From an uncultured Treponema sp. (GTDB lineage Bacteria; Spirochaetota; Spirochaetia; Treponematales; Treponemataceae), in NCBI GenBank assembly GCA_946411505.1, contig CAMKEG010000004.1, positions 1-64,000 on the forward strand: a stretch of 64,000 nucleotides of DNA. Reading direction: 5' to 3'. The notes under the pieces are model-generated. The model saw only the letters and a program-made list of their open reading frames with translations, was not told the DNA's origin and ran no database searches. Both the position numbers and the translations under genes were made by a program. How positions within the stretch are numbered: the stretch's first letter is position 1; each line of letters opens with the position of its first letter. Shown here in pieces: positions 17,451 through 24,592 of this stretch.

Positions 17451-18724
17451 AATCTTTCCTCCAATTCAAGCAATTTTGAAAAATCTTCGTTTGTTTCCTC
17501 AAGAAGCTTATTCAACTCATTATCATCTGAAGGAAGATTTTTATAAGGCTTCACATATTCTATTGAACCATCAGATTTTGTTTCATAAACGCTGATTTTT
17601 TCGCCTAAAACAGCGGCTGATGCAGGAATAATTTTTTCGATTTTGTCCGCGGGAACACCTTTTTCTATAAGTTCCGCAGCTTTTGCGCTTATAGTAAGGA
17701 ATGACAATATGTAAGGGCTGTGCGTTGTTATTAAAAGTTGGTTTTCAATTTTCTCAGTGGCATTATAAGCCTGCGCGTTAAAGCATTCCAAAAGATAATG
17801 CAAAACTGAAGCTTGTGACTTTGGAAAAAGATTTTGCTCTGGCTCTTCCACAACGTTTATAAAACGAGAATTCATTATGCGTATAAAATGTTTGTAAATA
17901 TCTGCGCCATTTTTTGACTTGGCCTTAAAGCTATTATTTGATTTTTTCCTATACTGTGTAATAGCGTCATTTAAGGAAAGTTGCGAATCTATTTTTGCCA
18001 TTTCTTCCTTCCATCTCTTTTCTTGATTTAGAGAAAAGTCATTCCGAGAAGAACTGGCGTCATCAATAAGATGAGAATAATACGCGCTTGTCAACGCCAT
18101 TGGAGAAAGCGCTTGCAAACCGCTAGACGCGTTTATAATATTAATCTCATATCCTTGAGAATTGTCGCCTATAAATGAAGCGTTTGTCTTTTCGTCAAAC
18201 CTATATTCATATCCGTTCAGCGGCAATTTGTACTTAGTGTTTTTAAGACTACCTGCCGCCGTTATGTAATCAGAAAGAAAGTCATATGTATCTTTTGCAA
18301 GTCCTTTTAAAGAACTTGCGTTTGGTATGGATGAACAGAAATTTCTTTCAGCAGGAATATATACAATTTTTGGGCGGACATAGTCAGAATCTTTTATTTC
18401 AGAAATTTTCGGTTTGGAATCCATATAAATGAATTTGCAAGTATCCCCGACATATTCTATTATGGTCTCTTTTTTTAAGTAACTGTCTATTTTGTGATAA
18501 GCAAGCAATTCCTTAAAATAAGTCTTTGTTATTGTTTTGGATAATTCCCCAGCGTCAAACTTTTTTTCCAACCATACGCAGGTAGAATACAACTTGGCGA
18601 TCGTGCTTTTTCCTGTGGCTTGATCGCCGCAAATAACTGTAACTGGCGTTATTTTTATAAAACCGTCTTCTTTTGAATAACCGTTTTTGATGGGGCCAAA
18701 ACTTTTTATTTTCAAAAGACTCAT
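17441..18724 (-). CDS. AAA/ABC-type ATPase (OLD/RecF-like)
   Basis: A 427-residue ATPase of the OLD/RecF/AAA_21 type. Walker A is GDQATGKST (33-41), the signature-like SSGLQALSP is at 200-208, Walker B is EEPEQNLFP (293-301) and the H-switch is TTHSP (333-337). A coiled, Lys-rich insert lies between (about 225-275). There is no TOPRIM domain, so it is not GajA or OLD itself. It forms an operon with the PD-(D/E)XK-like gene. AAGGAG precedes the ATG. ATPase plus nuclease pairs of this shape are typical of phage defence; the specific system is not one I recognise. Confidence 0.75.
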   Translation of the reverse strand: MSLLKIKSFGPIKNGYSKEDGFIKITPVTVICGDQATGKSTIAKLYSTCVWLEKKFDAGELSKTITKTYFKELLAYHKIDSYLKKETIIEYVGDTCKFIYMDSKPKISEIKDSDYVRPKIVYIPAERNFCSSIPNASSLKGLAKDTYDFLSDYITAAGSLKNTKYKLPLNGYEYRFDEKTNASFIGDNSQGYEINIINASSGLQALSPMALTSAYYSHLIDDASSSRNDFSLNQEKRWKEEMAKIDSQLSLNDAITQYRKKSNNSFKAKSKNGADIYKHFIRIMNSRFINVVEEPEQNLFPKSQASVLHYLLECFNAQAYNATEKIENQLLITTHSPYILSFLTISAKAAELIEKGVPADKIEKIIPASAAVLGEKISVYETKSDGSIEYVKPYKNLPSDDNELNKLLEETNEDFSKLLELEERFCK

Positions 18725-18742
18725 ATATACAGCTCCTTAACT

Positions 18743-18781
18743 GTCATAGTATACCACATTTTAACAAATTTATATAGTGTT
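18743..18781 (-). promoter_or_regulatory. 39-bp promoter box, copy 2 (ATPase-nuclease operon)
   Basis: On the minus strand: ACTATATAAATTTGTT, AAAATGTG, then the extended -10 TGGTATACT, 30 nt before the ATPase start. It matches boxes at 16608-16646 and 28227-28265. Confidence 0.55.
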
Positions 18782-18819
18782 TTTCTTCTGAACAGGGGTA
18801 CAAATTGTACCCCCTTTAT

Positions 18820-18906
18820 AAGCATGCGCAAAATTTGCACATGCTGAACTTATTGGCAAGATTTATAACGTATTAGATGATAAAAATAATTAAGTTTGCA
18901 ACTTAA
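18820..18906 (-). repeat. ~85-bp AT-rich repeat, copy A
   Basis: Shares long runs with 19535-19618: ATGCGCAAAATTTGCA, GATGATAAAA, AAGTTTG and AACTTAA. The left end is an imperfect palindrome around GCATGCGCAAAATTTGC. Its origin is unknown; it may be a shared upstream region of mobile genes. Confidence 0.5.
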
Positions 18907-18925
18907 ATTTTATCACCTCTTTTGC

Positions 18926-18953
18926 TTGACATTTTTGAATTGTCTGCTACACT
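18926..18953 (+). promoter_or_regulatory. Promoter of a candidate small RNA
   Basis: TTGACA (18926-18931), 16-nt spacer, TACACT (18948-18953) on the plus strand. No protein gene follows on this strand for 850 bp. Confidence 0.5.
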
Positions 18954-18959
18954 TAAACC

Positions 18960-19046
18960 GCCGACGTGAGGTGTCTTAGTTGCCCTGTCCGCTGAATTTT
19001 CAGCCGCGTCACTCAAGCCTCTGAATCTTTCAGAGGCTTTATTTAT
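18960..19046 (+). ncRNA. Candidate small RNA in the defence island
   Basis: From the predicted start (about 18960) to a terminator-like end is about 85 nt. Two perfect hairpins follow each other: GCTGA-ATTT-TCAGC (18991-19004) and AAGCCTCTGA-ATCTT-TCAGAGGCTT (19015-19039), the second followed by TATTTATT. The minus-strand frame through here (68 codons) has no recognisable product. No homology to a named RNA family was seen. It lies between the ATPase operon and a phage-type gene, so a role in defence or toxin control is possible but unproven. Confidence 0.45.
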
Positions 19047-19056
19047 TGCCAGCATT

Positions 19057-19512
19057 CTAGTCTTCATCATCTTCGTTAATTTCTTCAAAATTCCAGCAAT
19101 CTGAAGCATCTGTCAGCCTCTTTTCGTAGCTTTTCCTGTCAATTTCTTCCCATTCTGGATGGTCGAAATATCTATAACTAAGATTTCTAAAGTTCTTACA
19201 CTCTTTGCCATTAAAGTTTTCGCAGAGGGAACATTTTTTTAATTGCGGCTCGATTATTCCAGGATTTCTCTCATTTTCTGCAAGTTCCTCGTTTAATCTT
19301 TTATGAAATGTATCTTCGCTATCATCAGCATCTAAAAGCCATTCAACTCTATGAGCATAAATCTGCGCAATCTTCATATATTTAATAGCGTTTTGAAATT
19401 CCAAAAGAGTCTCTGGGGTCCATATATTCTTGCCCCATTTTATTTCTTTTGAAATAGAGGCAAGAGGCTCCTCAAAAGTATGATAAAAATAATTTAAACT
19501 TCCACCACTCAT
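19057..19512 (-). CDS. Hypothetical phage/mobile-element protein (MSGGS family)
   Basis: A 151-residue acidic protein starting MSGGSLNYFY, with AHRVEWLLDADDSED in the middle. Small 'MSGGS...YHR/EWL' proteins of this type recur in prophages and mobile islands, with no known function. A C-terminal CxxC pair (KKCSLCENFNGKEC) may bind metal. ATG at 19512 is chosen over an upstream ATG because the family begins MSGGS. It has no partner gene. Confidence 0.6.
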   Translation of the reverse strand: MSGGSLNYFYHTFEEPLASISKEIKWGKNIWTPETLLEFQNAIKYMKIAQIYAHRVEWLLDADDSEDTFHKRLNEELAENERNPGIIEPQLKKCSLCENFNGKECKNFRNLSYRYFDHPEWEEIDRKSYEKRLTDASDCWNFEEINEDDED

Positions 19513-19534
19513 AAACCTACCCTTTTTCAGTATG

Positions 19535-19618
19535 CGCAAAATTTGCAAAAGTTGAACATATTGGTAAAAATTATACCGCAAGAGATGATAAAAAAATTTA
19601 AGTTTGTAACTTAATTTT
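19535..19618 (-). repeat. ~85-bp AT-rich repeat, copy B
   Basis: Second copy of the repeat at 18820-18906. On the minus strand it contains TTGCGGTATAAT, a good -10, upstream of the MSGGS-family gene, so this copy may act as that gene's promoter. Confidence 0.5.
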
Positions 19619-19626
19619 CAAAGGGC

Positions 19627-19643
19627 GGGGACATTTTGTCCCC
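19627..19643. repeat. Hairpin GGGGACA-TTT-TGTCCCC
   Basis: A perfect 7-bp stem next to repeat copy B. Copy A has a comparable palindrome (18795-18813) beside it. Confidence 0.4.
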
Positions 19644-19680
19644 AGCCTTGGCGTTTTTACACATTTTCATAATTTTTGAA

Positions 19681-19701
19681 CCTGTCGGAAATTCCGACAG
19701 G
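19681..19701. repeat. 21-bp palindrome upstream of the invertase
   Basis: CCTGTCGGAA, one central A, TTCCGACAGG: 10-bp perfect arms. It lies 120 bp before the invertase start and could be a regulator site or an element end. Confidence 0.45.
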
Positions 19702-19821
19702 TTGACCTTGATATAAAATTAAAATCTGCATCATTGAACTCAATTCATCTATTTACAATCTTTATGTCATAAACACTCTTTTATTATATTATAAAAATAA
19801 AAAAATTTTCAGAGGCATAAA

Positions 19822-20472
19822 ATGACATACGGTTATATTCGCGTAAGCACAGATAAACAAACTGTTGAAAATCAACGATTTGAAATTAATTCATTTTGCC
19901 AGAAACAACATCTACATATTGATGGATGGATAGAGGAAACCATCAGCGGAACAAAGAATTTTGTCAAAAGAAAACTTGGAAATCTTCTTAAAATCGTTCA
20001 GAAAGACGATCTAATTATTTGCGCGGAACTTTCCAGATTAGGCCGCAATCTTTTTATGATTATGGAAATCCTTAATATTTGTATGAACAAAGAATGTAAA
20101 GTCTGGACGATTAAAGACAATTACCGACTTGGTGATGATATTCAAAGTAAGGTACTGGCTTTTGCCTTTGGTCTTTCCGCCGAGATTGAAAGAAACCTGA
20201 TAAGCCAGAGAACGAGGGAAGCTCTGGCCATGCGAAAAGCTCAGGGGGTAAAACTTGGTAGAAAGTCAGGTTCCAGAAACATCAAGTTAAATAAAATCTG
20301 TTTAGAAAATCATATCTTTATTGTTTCACAAATTCAAAATGGAATATCAATTCCAAAAATTGCTCAGATTTTAGGAATCGCAAAAGGTACGTTGTATCGT
20401 TATCTTGCTTACACAGATATACGATACCCGTTGAATAAAGAGAATGATTCATGGAAACGCGGTATTTATTAG
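19822..20472 (+). CDS. Serine site-specific invertase (Mpi/Hin type)
   Basis: A 216-residue serine recombinase. The catalytic domain begins YGYIRVSTDKQ with the nucleophile Ser (residue 8 or 9). ELSRLGRNLFMIMEIL has the conserved Arg residues, and AEIERNLISQRTREALAMRKAQG is the long dimer helix. The C-terminus (SQIQNGISIPKIAQILGIAKGTLYRYL) is the DNA-binding helix-turn-helix. It is the size of invertases such as Hin and Bacteroides Mpi. It lies 13 bp outside an invertible segment whose ends are inverted repeats inside the methylase genes, so it very likely acts there. Confidence 0.88.
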   Translation: MTYGYIRVSTDKQTVENQRFEINSFCQKQHLHIDGWIEETISGTKNFVKRKLGNLLKIVQKDDLIICAELSRLGRNLFMIMEILNICMNKECKVWTIKDNYRLGDDIQSKVLAFAFGLSAEIERNLISQRTREALAMRKAQGVKLGRKSGSRNIKLNKICLENHIFIVSQIQNGISIPKIAQILGIAKGTLYRYLAYTDIRYPLNKENDSWKRGIY

Positions 20473-20475
20473 TTC

Positions 20476-20949
20476 ATGTTAATTCTCCAATTTTTGAAGA
20501 CGGATCCTAAAGCCCGTTATCAGGGGTATACGTTCTTTTTTAAGGAGGGATTTTGTTGGAATAACGTCTTAAATCCAAATGCCCGTCTGTTAAAAGCTAA
20601 AATGAAATCTGCTTCGGTAAATGATGTTGGTTCTATGTCTCTTAGTTCTTTATCTGAGTTTGTTCCAAATTATTATTTAGTATGCCTTCTAAATTCAGAG
20701 TTATTATTTGACTATTACCGCGAATTTATAAATTGCACCGTTAATATTCAAATAAATGATATACGACAAATCCCTGTAATTATTCCTTCTGTTGAAGATT
20801 TGTCAAAAGTTAAACCAGATTTTGAGAATGCAGTTAATCTAAAAAAATCTGTGGCAAAAAACAAAGCTACAGAAGAAGCCATTTCTGTAGCTTTAAACAC
20901 GACCGAAATGAGAATAAACGATTTTATAGAGAACTTATACGAAATATAG
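20476..20949 (+). pseudogene. Silent alternative C-terminal cassette of the methylase
   Basis: A 157-codon frame with no ribosome site. It begins ILQFLKTDP, contains FFFKEGFCW, INDIRQIPVIIPS and ends FIENLYEI. Each motif aligns with the active methylase tail (VQFLKTNS, FNFKEGFCW, INDARQLPIIIPD, LVEELYFV) at about the same spacing, but the residues between differ widely. It points toward the active gene, tail to tail, with a 15-bp overlap of the two 3' ends. I read it as an unexpressed alternative target-recognition segment, not a gene. Confidence 0.8.
20486..20501 (+). repeat. Inverted repeat, left invertase site
   Basis: TCCAATTTTTGAAGAC, identical to the reverse complement of 21404-21419. 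It encodes Q-F-L-K-(T) in the silent cassette in the same codon phase as in the active gene. This is the likely crossover site. Confidence 0.75.
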
Positions 20950-23900
20950 TTCTTCTACAAGGTCATCTAATCTTCTTTGTAAAGGCTCAAGCATTTCATC
21001 TGCCTTTTCTGCCGAAATCGCAGATGAAAATTGTTGCTTTTTGATTTTTAGTGCATTATCAAATATTTCATCAAACTGTTTCAATGAATTTTTATCTGGA
21101 ATGATAATAGGCAATTGCCTAGCATCGTTTATCTGGAATGCTGAATTACTTGAAATAAAGTTCCTTTTATATGCAAATATTGTATATGAGTTAATAAGAC
21201 AGATAAAATATTTCAACAAATCAGAACAATCTTCAAACGGGTACAATGCCATGGCATTTACATCGTTTACAGTCTTTTCTTTTATTCTTGCTTTTTGATA
21301 TTCACTACTTTCGTTTAGAGTAAGAATCCAACAAAATCCCTCCTTAAAGTTGAACTGAGGATTTCTTACCACAGGCATTCCGGCTCCTTTCTTACCAGAA
21401 TTAGTCTTCAAAAATTGGACATTTTCTTTAGACCATGCAATTGCAAATGGAGTCTCCAAATACCACCGATTGCCGTCTTTATCCCCCTTATCATAGGGAA
21501 CATAATACTTCTTTTTAGTATTGATGCCATTTTCTTTTTCATCATCTGTTAGTTGTTCAACATCTGCAATTTCAGAATCATCAATCAACTTATAAATATA
21601 TCCCTGTCCAAAAATATCGCGGCCATATTTTTCCTTAAGCTCATCGAATTTATCAGCAATTTTCTTTTCGGATAGACCATCAAGATATTCTGAAGGCTCT
21701 TTATTTCCAATATCCTTTGCAATTTTAGGATTCTTTCTAATTGCTTCCGCTAGTTTTCTGGGGCGGCTTTCAATAATGTTATTGGCCCACTTTGAACTCT
21801 TACGCACTGCAATATACTTACCATTATTTGCAGTTGCTAATCCTTGTCCGCCCTCCGTAAGACATCCTAATAAAGCAACATCACCAGGTTTTAGGCTTTC
21901 GCGATACCGTTTTAATTCTGGTTCAAACTGACTTATTTTTTTACTAGTTTCAATTTTTTCCCACCAAGTATTATACAAGTCTTTCACTTTCTCGCCATAC
22001 AATTTCCAGATTTTCAAATTTCTTTCCGTGGGTTTGAATATCACTGAATTTTGAGTATTTAAATATACAGTTTGATCAATTGCTTCAAATTGCTGCGGTT
22101 GTTTTAAATCCTCAGTTCCATCAAGGAATAAAACCTTATTTGATTTATCATATTTAGAATTCTCTATCTGAATAATGCAAGTATCAACCATTACAGCGTC
22201 AAAAGGATTTGCAGTGTCAAAAATATATTTTATATTTTTTCCAAGAATCAAATCTCGCATATTACGTTTTGTCTGCGTAGTCCAGAACGTTTTAGGAATA
22301 ATAAAGTTTAAAGTTCCATTCTTTTTTGTTAGTTCCAACCCCTTAAATGTAAAAAGATTGTAAGTGTCATCGCTAAAACCGAATTCTGCTTCATAGGCTT
22401 TTTTTGCTTCCGAGCTAACCCCCTTAGTAGAAATATACGGCGGATTTCCAATTACAATATCAAAGCCATCAGTTACATTGAACATCCACTCCGAATCAAA
22501 GAACGGACTAACTGCGTTTTGGTCATAAGGATTCCATTCGGCAAGTAGCCTTGCCTCTTTGTTGTCATACATTTTATCTTCTTGCAAAAGCTCTGCAAGC
22601 TTTTCACGCAATTCCTTATCTCGTCTTCGACAATTGGCTTTTTTCTCCGCTGTTGGCGCGTTAAAGTGATTATGCCGCTCGTCTTGCAACTCTTTTTTTG
22701 TCTTTATAATTTCAGAGTTTGCAAATAGTTCATTTGTTTCCGTCATTATTTGTTTTTTTGTTATTCCAATCAAACTGTTCGCGGCAACGAATTTTGTCTC
22801 AAGGTTAGGCAAGGGATTAAAACCATAATTGTCGCTTGCATTGTCGTTCTTTTCCTGCTCGCAAATAAGACTTATAAAAAAGCGCAACTTGCAAATCTGC
22901 ACAGCGATAGGCTGAATGTCAATTCCATAAAGGCATTTTTCTATCAATTCAAGCTTAAGATCATAAAGAGCTGCCTTGCCTCCCTTAACTCCATCACATT
23001 TTTGTATTATATGGACAATTCGCTGCAGCGCGCCCATCGGAAACGCGCCGGAACCACAAGCGGGATCTAGAATTTTCATTTTTTTAAGGGCATTCACAAT
23101 ATCCTTTTTGTTAGAAAAATCATAATTGTCAACGCCGTCGTCAAAAATGGTTTTTAGACTTTTCTCATCAATACTCTTTACCGCTTTATTTAAATACGCT
23201 TTTATTGCCTCGTCAATCATAAAACTTACTATCTCGCGAGGTGTATAAAAAGAGCCTGAATCTTTTCGCGCAGTTTCGCTTGTTTCTGGATTATATGTTC
23301 CAAGCAAATTTTCAAAGACTTTTCCAAGCAGCTCTGGATCAAGCGCAACTTGAACATCACTCGGACTGTTTTCTTCAACGGTAAAATTGTAGCGATTCAA
23401 AATATGAATCAAGCCCTCATGCTCGTTATCATTTTTCTGCCAAAAAAGATTGTTTGGAACAAACGCCATCCAAGCAGGCTCTCTGCTAAAGCCATCTGTA
23501 AAGACTTCGATATTTTTTGTTCCCTTTTTGTCATCAACAAGTTTATCCAAACACTCAAAAAGCCCACCATTTAAAAATGGGACAGTCTTAAAACGTTCAA
23601 TTATTTGTGCATAGTTTTCCTTAAAGAAGGTTTTATCCTTATTATCACGATAAAAATTCTTCACTCCAAATTGCTTATTTTTTGAAACACTCTTATCATC
23701 AGCGAAAGCACGTTCTTCAATTTTCTTATTCAAAGTAGCAAAGAAAAGATTTTGTAAAATTGCATTGTAATAATTACCATCTTTCTTACTCTCAGGCTTA
23801 AATTCTGTCAAAACCTTATTAAGCTCTGATTCATTAAATACCCAAGAAGGAATTAAATCTTTTTGCTTAATGAACCAAACAAACATCAAACGAGTGATAA

Positions 23901-24579
23901 GCCGAATAAGATTCAGTTCATTATTATCTTTTGCTTGTTTAACGTTGTATTTTCCACTCTTATCTTTTGAAGTGTCACCTATAGGGAATGTAACTTTTTC
24001 ACATGCCCATTCATACCAATTGAAAAGTTCGTCATAAAACTGTTTTGTAAGAACTTCTACACTGAATGCATCTGTCAAATCCTTCAATGTAAGAATATCT
24101 TTATGGTCTTCAAGATATGCAAATCTGTCAGAAATAGTTCTAGCAGGCAAATGCTTTCCGAGAATATATGTATATCTTTTGGCAGAAGTTGAATCTTTTA
24201 CATTTACTCTTTTTTCTACATAAGAGAAGCGCCATTCCTGATTTTCAACATTATGATGATGGAAGATTATCAACGCACCTTCAAACTGATTTATATACTG
24301 GCGGACAATACTCTGAATTCCAACCTTATTATTTTCAAGCCTTTTGCTATCACCAACAGTAATATCAAATACTTTAAGTTCACTTCCAAAGAAATCAAAA
24401 GAAGCCGCATGACGAATTTCTGTAATGTTTGCATTTTTTGTTTTTTCTCGAACATCTGGATCATTTGTAAGAACATCATACCCTTGTTCATAATCACCAA
24501 AGACAGGAGATAAAATTTCTTTCAAGAAGTTGTCAATGCCACACCAGTCACTTTCGAAAATCTGTCTAAAGTTTGTCAT
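20935..24579 (-). CDS. Eco57I/PglX-type N6-adenine DNA methylase, phase-variable tail
   Basis: A 1214-residue methylase with a fused specificity region. An N-terminal domain carries a nuclease-like ITVGDSKRL segment, then a helical region. Motif I DPACGSGAFP is near residue 505 and motif IV GNPPYIS near 710. The target-recognition region starts around 900 (GDVALLGCLTEGGQGLA) and ends with FKEGFCW, INDARQLPIIIP and the typical EELYFV terminus. Residues 1060-1214 form the exchangeable tail. No clear PD-(D/E)XK catalytic set is visible, so cutting may be left to the PLD domain of the neighbour encoded 13 bp upstream. Confidence 0.85.
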   Translation of the reverse strand: MTNFRQIFESDWCGIDNFLKEILSPVFGDYEQGYDVLTNDPDVREKTKNANITEIRHAASFDFFGSELKVFDITVGDSKRLENNKVGIQSIVRQYINQFEGALIIFHHHNVENQEWRFSYVEKRVNVKDSTSAKRYTYILGKHLPARTISDRFAYLEDHKDILTLKDLTDAFSVEVLTKQFYDELFNWYEWACEKVTFPIGDTSKDKSGKYNVKQAKDNNELNLIRLITRLMFVWFIKQKDLIPSWVFNESELNKVLTEFKPESKKDGNYYNAILQNLFFATLNKKIEERAFADDKSVSKNKQFGVKNFYRDNKDKTFFKENYAQIIERFKTVPFLNGGLFECLDKLVDDKKGTKNIEVFTDGFSREPAWMAFVPNNLFWQKNDNEHEGLIHILNRYNFTVEENSPSDVQVALDPELLGKVFENLLGTYNPETSETARKDSGSFYTPREIVSFMIDEAIKAYLNKAVKSIDEKSLKTIFDDGVDNYDFSNKKDIVNALKKMKILDPACGSGAFPMGALQRIVHIIQKCDGVKGGKAALYDLKLELIEKCLYGIDIQPIAVQICKLRFFISLICEQEKNDNASDNYGFNPLPNLETKFVAANSLIGITKKQIMTETNELFANSEIIKTKKELQDERHNHFNAPTAEKKANCRRRDKELREKLAELLQEDKMYDNKEARLLAEWNPYDQNAVSPFFDSEWMFNVTDGFDIVIGNPPYISTKGVSSEAKKAYEAEFGFSDDTYNLFTFKGLELTKKNGTLNFIIPKTFWTTQTKRNMRDLILGKNIKYIFDTANPFDAVMVDTCIIQIENSKYDKSNKVLFLDGTEDLKQPQQFEAIDQTVYLNTQNSVIFKPTERNLKIWKLYGEKVKDLYNTWWEKIETSKKISQFEPELKRYRESLKPGDVALLGCLTEGGQGLATANNGKYIAVRKSSKWANNIIESRPRKLAEAIRKNPKIAKDIGNKEPSEYLDGLSEKKIADKFDELKEKYGRDIFGQGYIYKLIDDSEIADVEQLTDDEKENGINTKKKYYVPYDKGDKDGNRWYLETPFAIAWSKENVQFLKTNSGKKGAGMPVVRNPQFNFKEGFCWILTLNESSEYQKARIKEKTVNDVNAMALYPFEDCSDLLKYFICLINSYTIFAYKRNFISSNSAFQINDARQLPIIIPDKNSLKQFDEIFDNALKIKKQQFSSAISAEKADEMLEPLQRRLDDLVEELYFV
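21404..21419 (-). repeat. Inverted repeat, right invertase site
   Basis: Reverse complement of 20486-20501; lies within methylase codons 1054-1059 (V-Q-F-L-K-T). Recombination with the left site swaps the tail in frame. Confidence 0.75.
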
Positions 24580-24592
24580 TTATTTGCTCCCA

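Larger units (their letters stand above)
18725..19056. other. Intergenic region: promoter box, palindromes, repeat copy, small RNA
   Basis: This 332-bp stretch has no convincing protein gene. It contains, left to right, the 39-bp promoter box of the ATPase gene (18743-18781), the palindrome GGGGTACAA-A-TTGTACCCC (18795-18813), one copy of an ~85-bp repeat (18820-18906) shared with 19535-19618, and a plus-strand promoter plus double hairpin that look like a small RNA gene (18926-19045). Confidence 0.55.
19513..19821. other. Intergenic region upstream of the invertase
   Basis: This 309-bp stretch holds repeat copy B (19535-19618), the hairpin GGGGACA-TTT-TGTCCCC (19627-19643), a near-perfect palindrome at 19681-19701 and an AT-rich leader for the invertase with an AGAGG ribosome site. 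I see no gene in it. Confidence 0.5.
20486..21419. other. Invertible DNA segment (934 bp)
   Basis: Bounded by 16-bp perfect inverted repeats, with a second inner pair of 22-bp repeats (20539-20560 and 21327-21348). Inversion joins methylase codons 1-1059 to 148 codons of the silent cassette, giving a predicted 1207-residue enzyme. The invertase gene lies outside, so it is not itself inverted. Confidence 0.75.

Noticed and set aside
18725..19056. Retron or CRISPR RNA
   Set aside because: Two hairpins beside an ATPase suggested a retron, but no reverse transcriptase or cas gene is within the window and there are no spaced direct repeats.
18903..19109. 68-codon minus-strand frame
   Set aside because: It runs through perfect hairpins and the end of another gene, has no recognisable product and is better explained by the plus-strand small RNA.
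20476..20949. Silent cassette as an independent gene
   Set aside because: No ribosome site or promoter, and it starts mid-domain; its similarity to the methylase tail explains it better.
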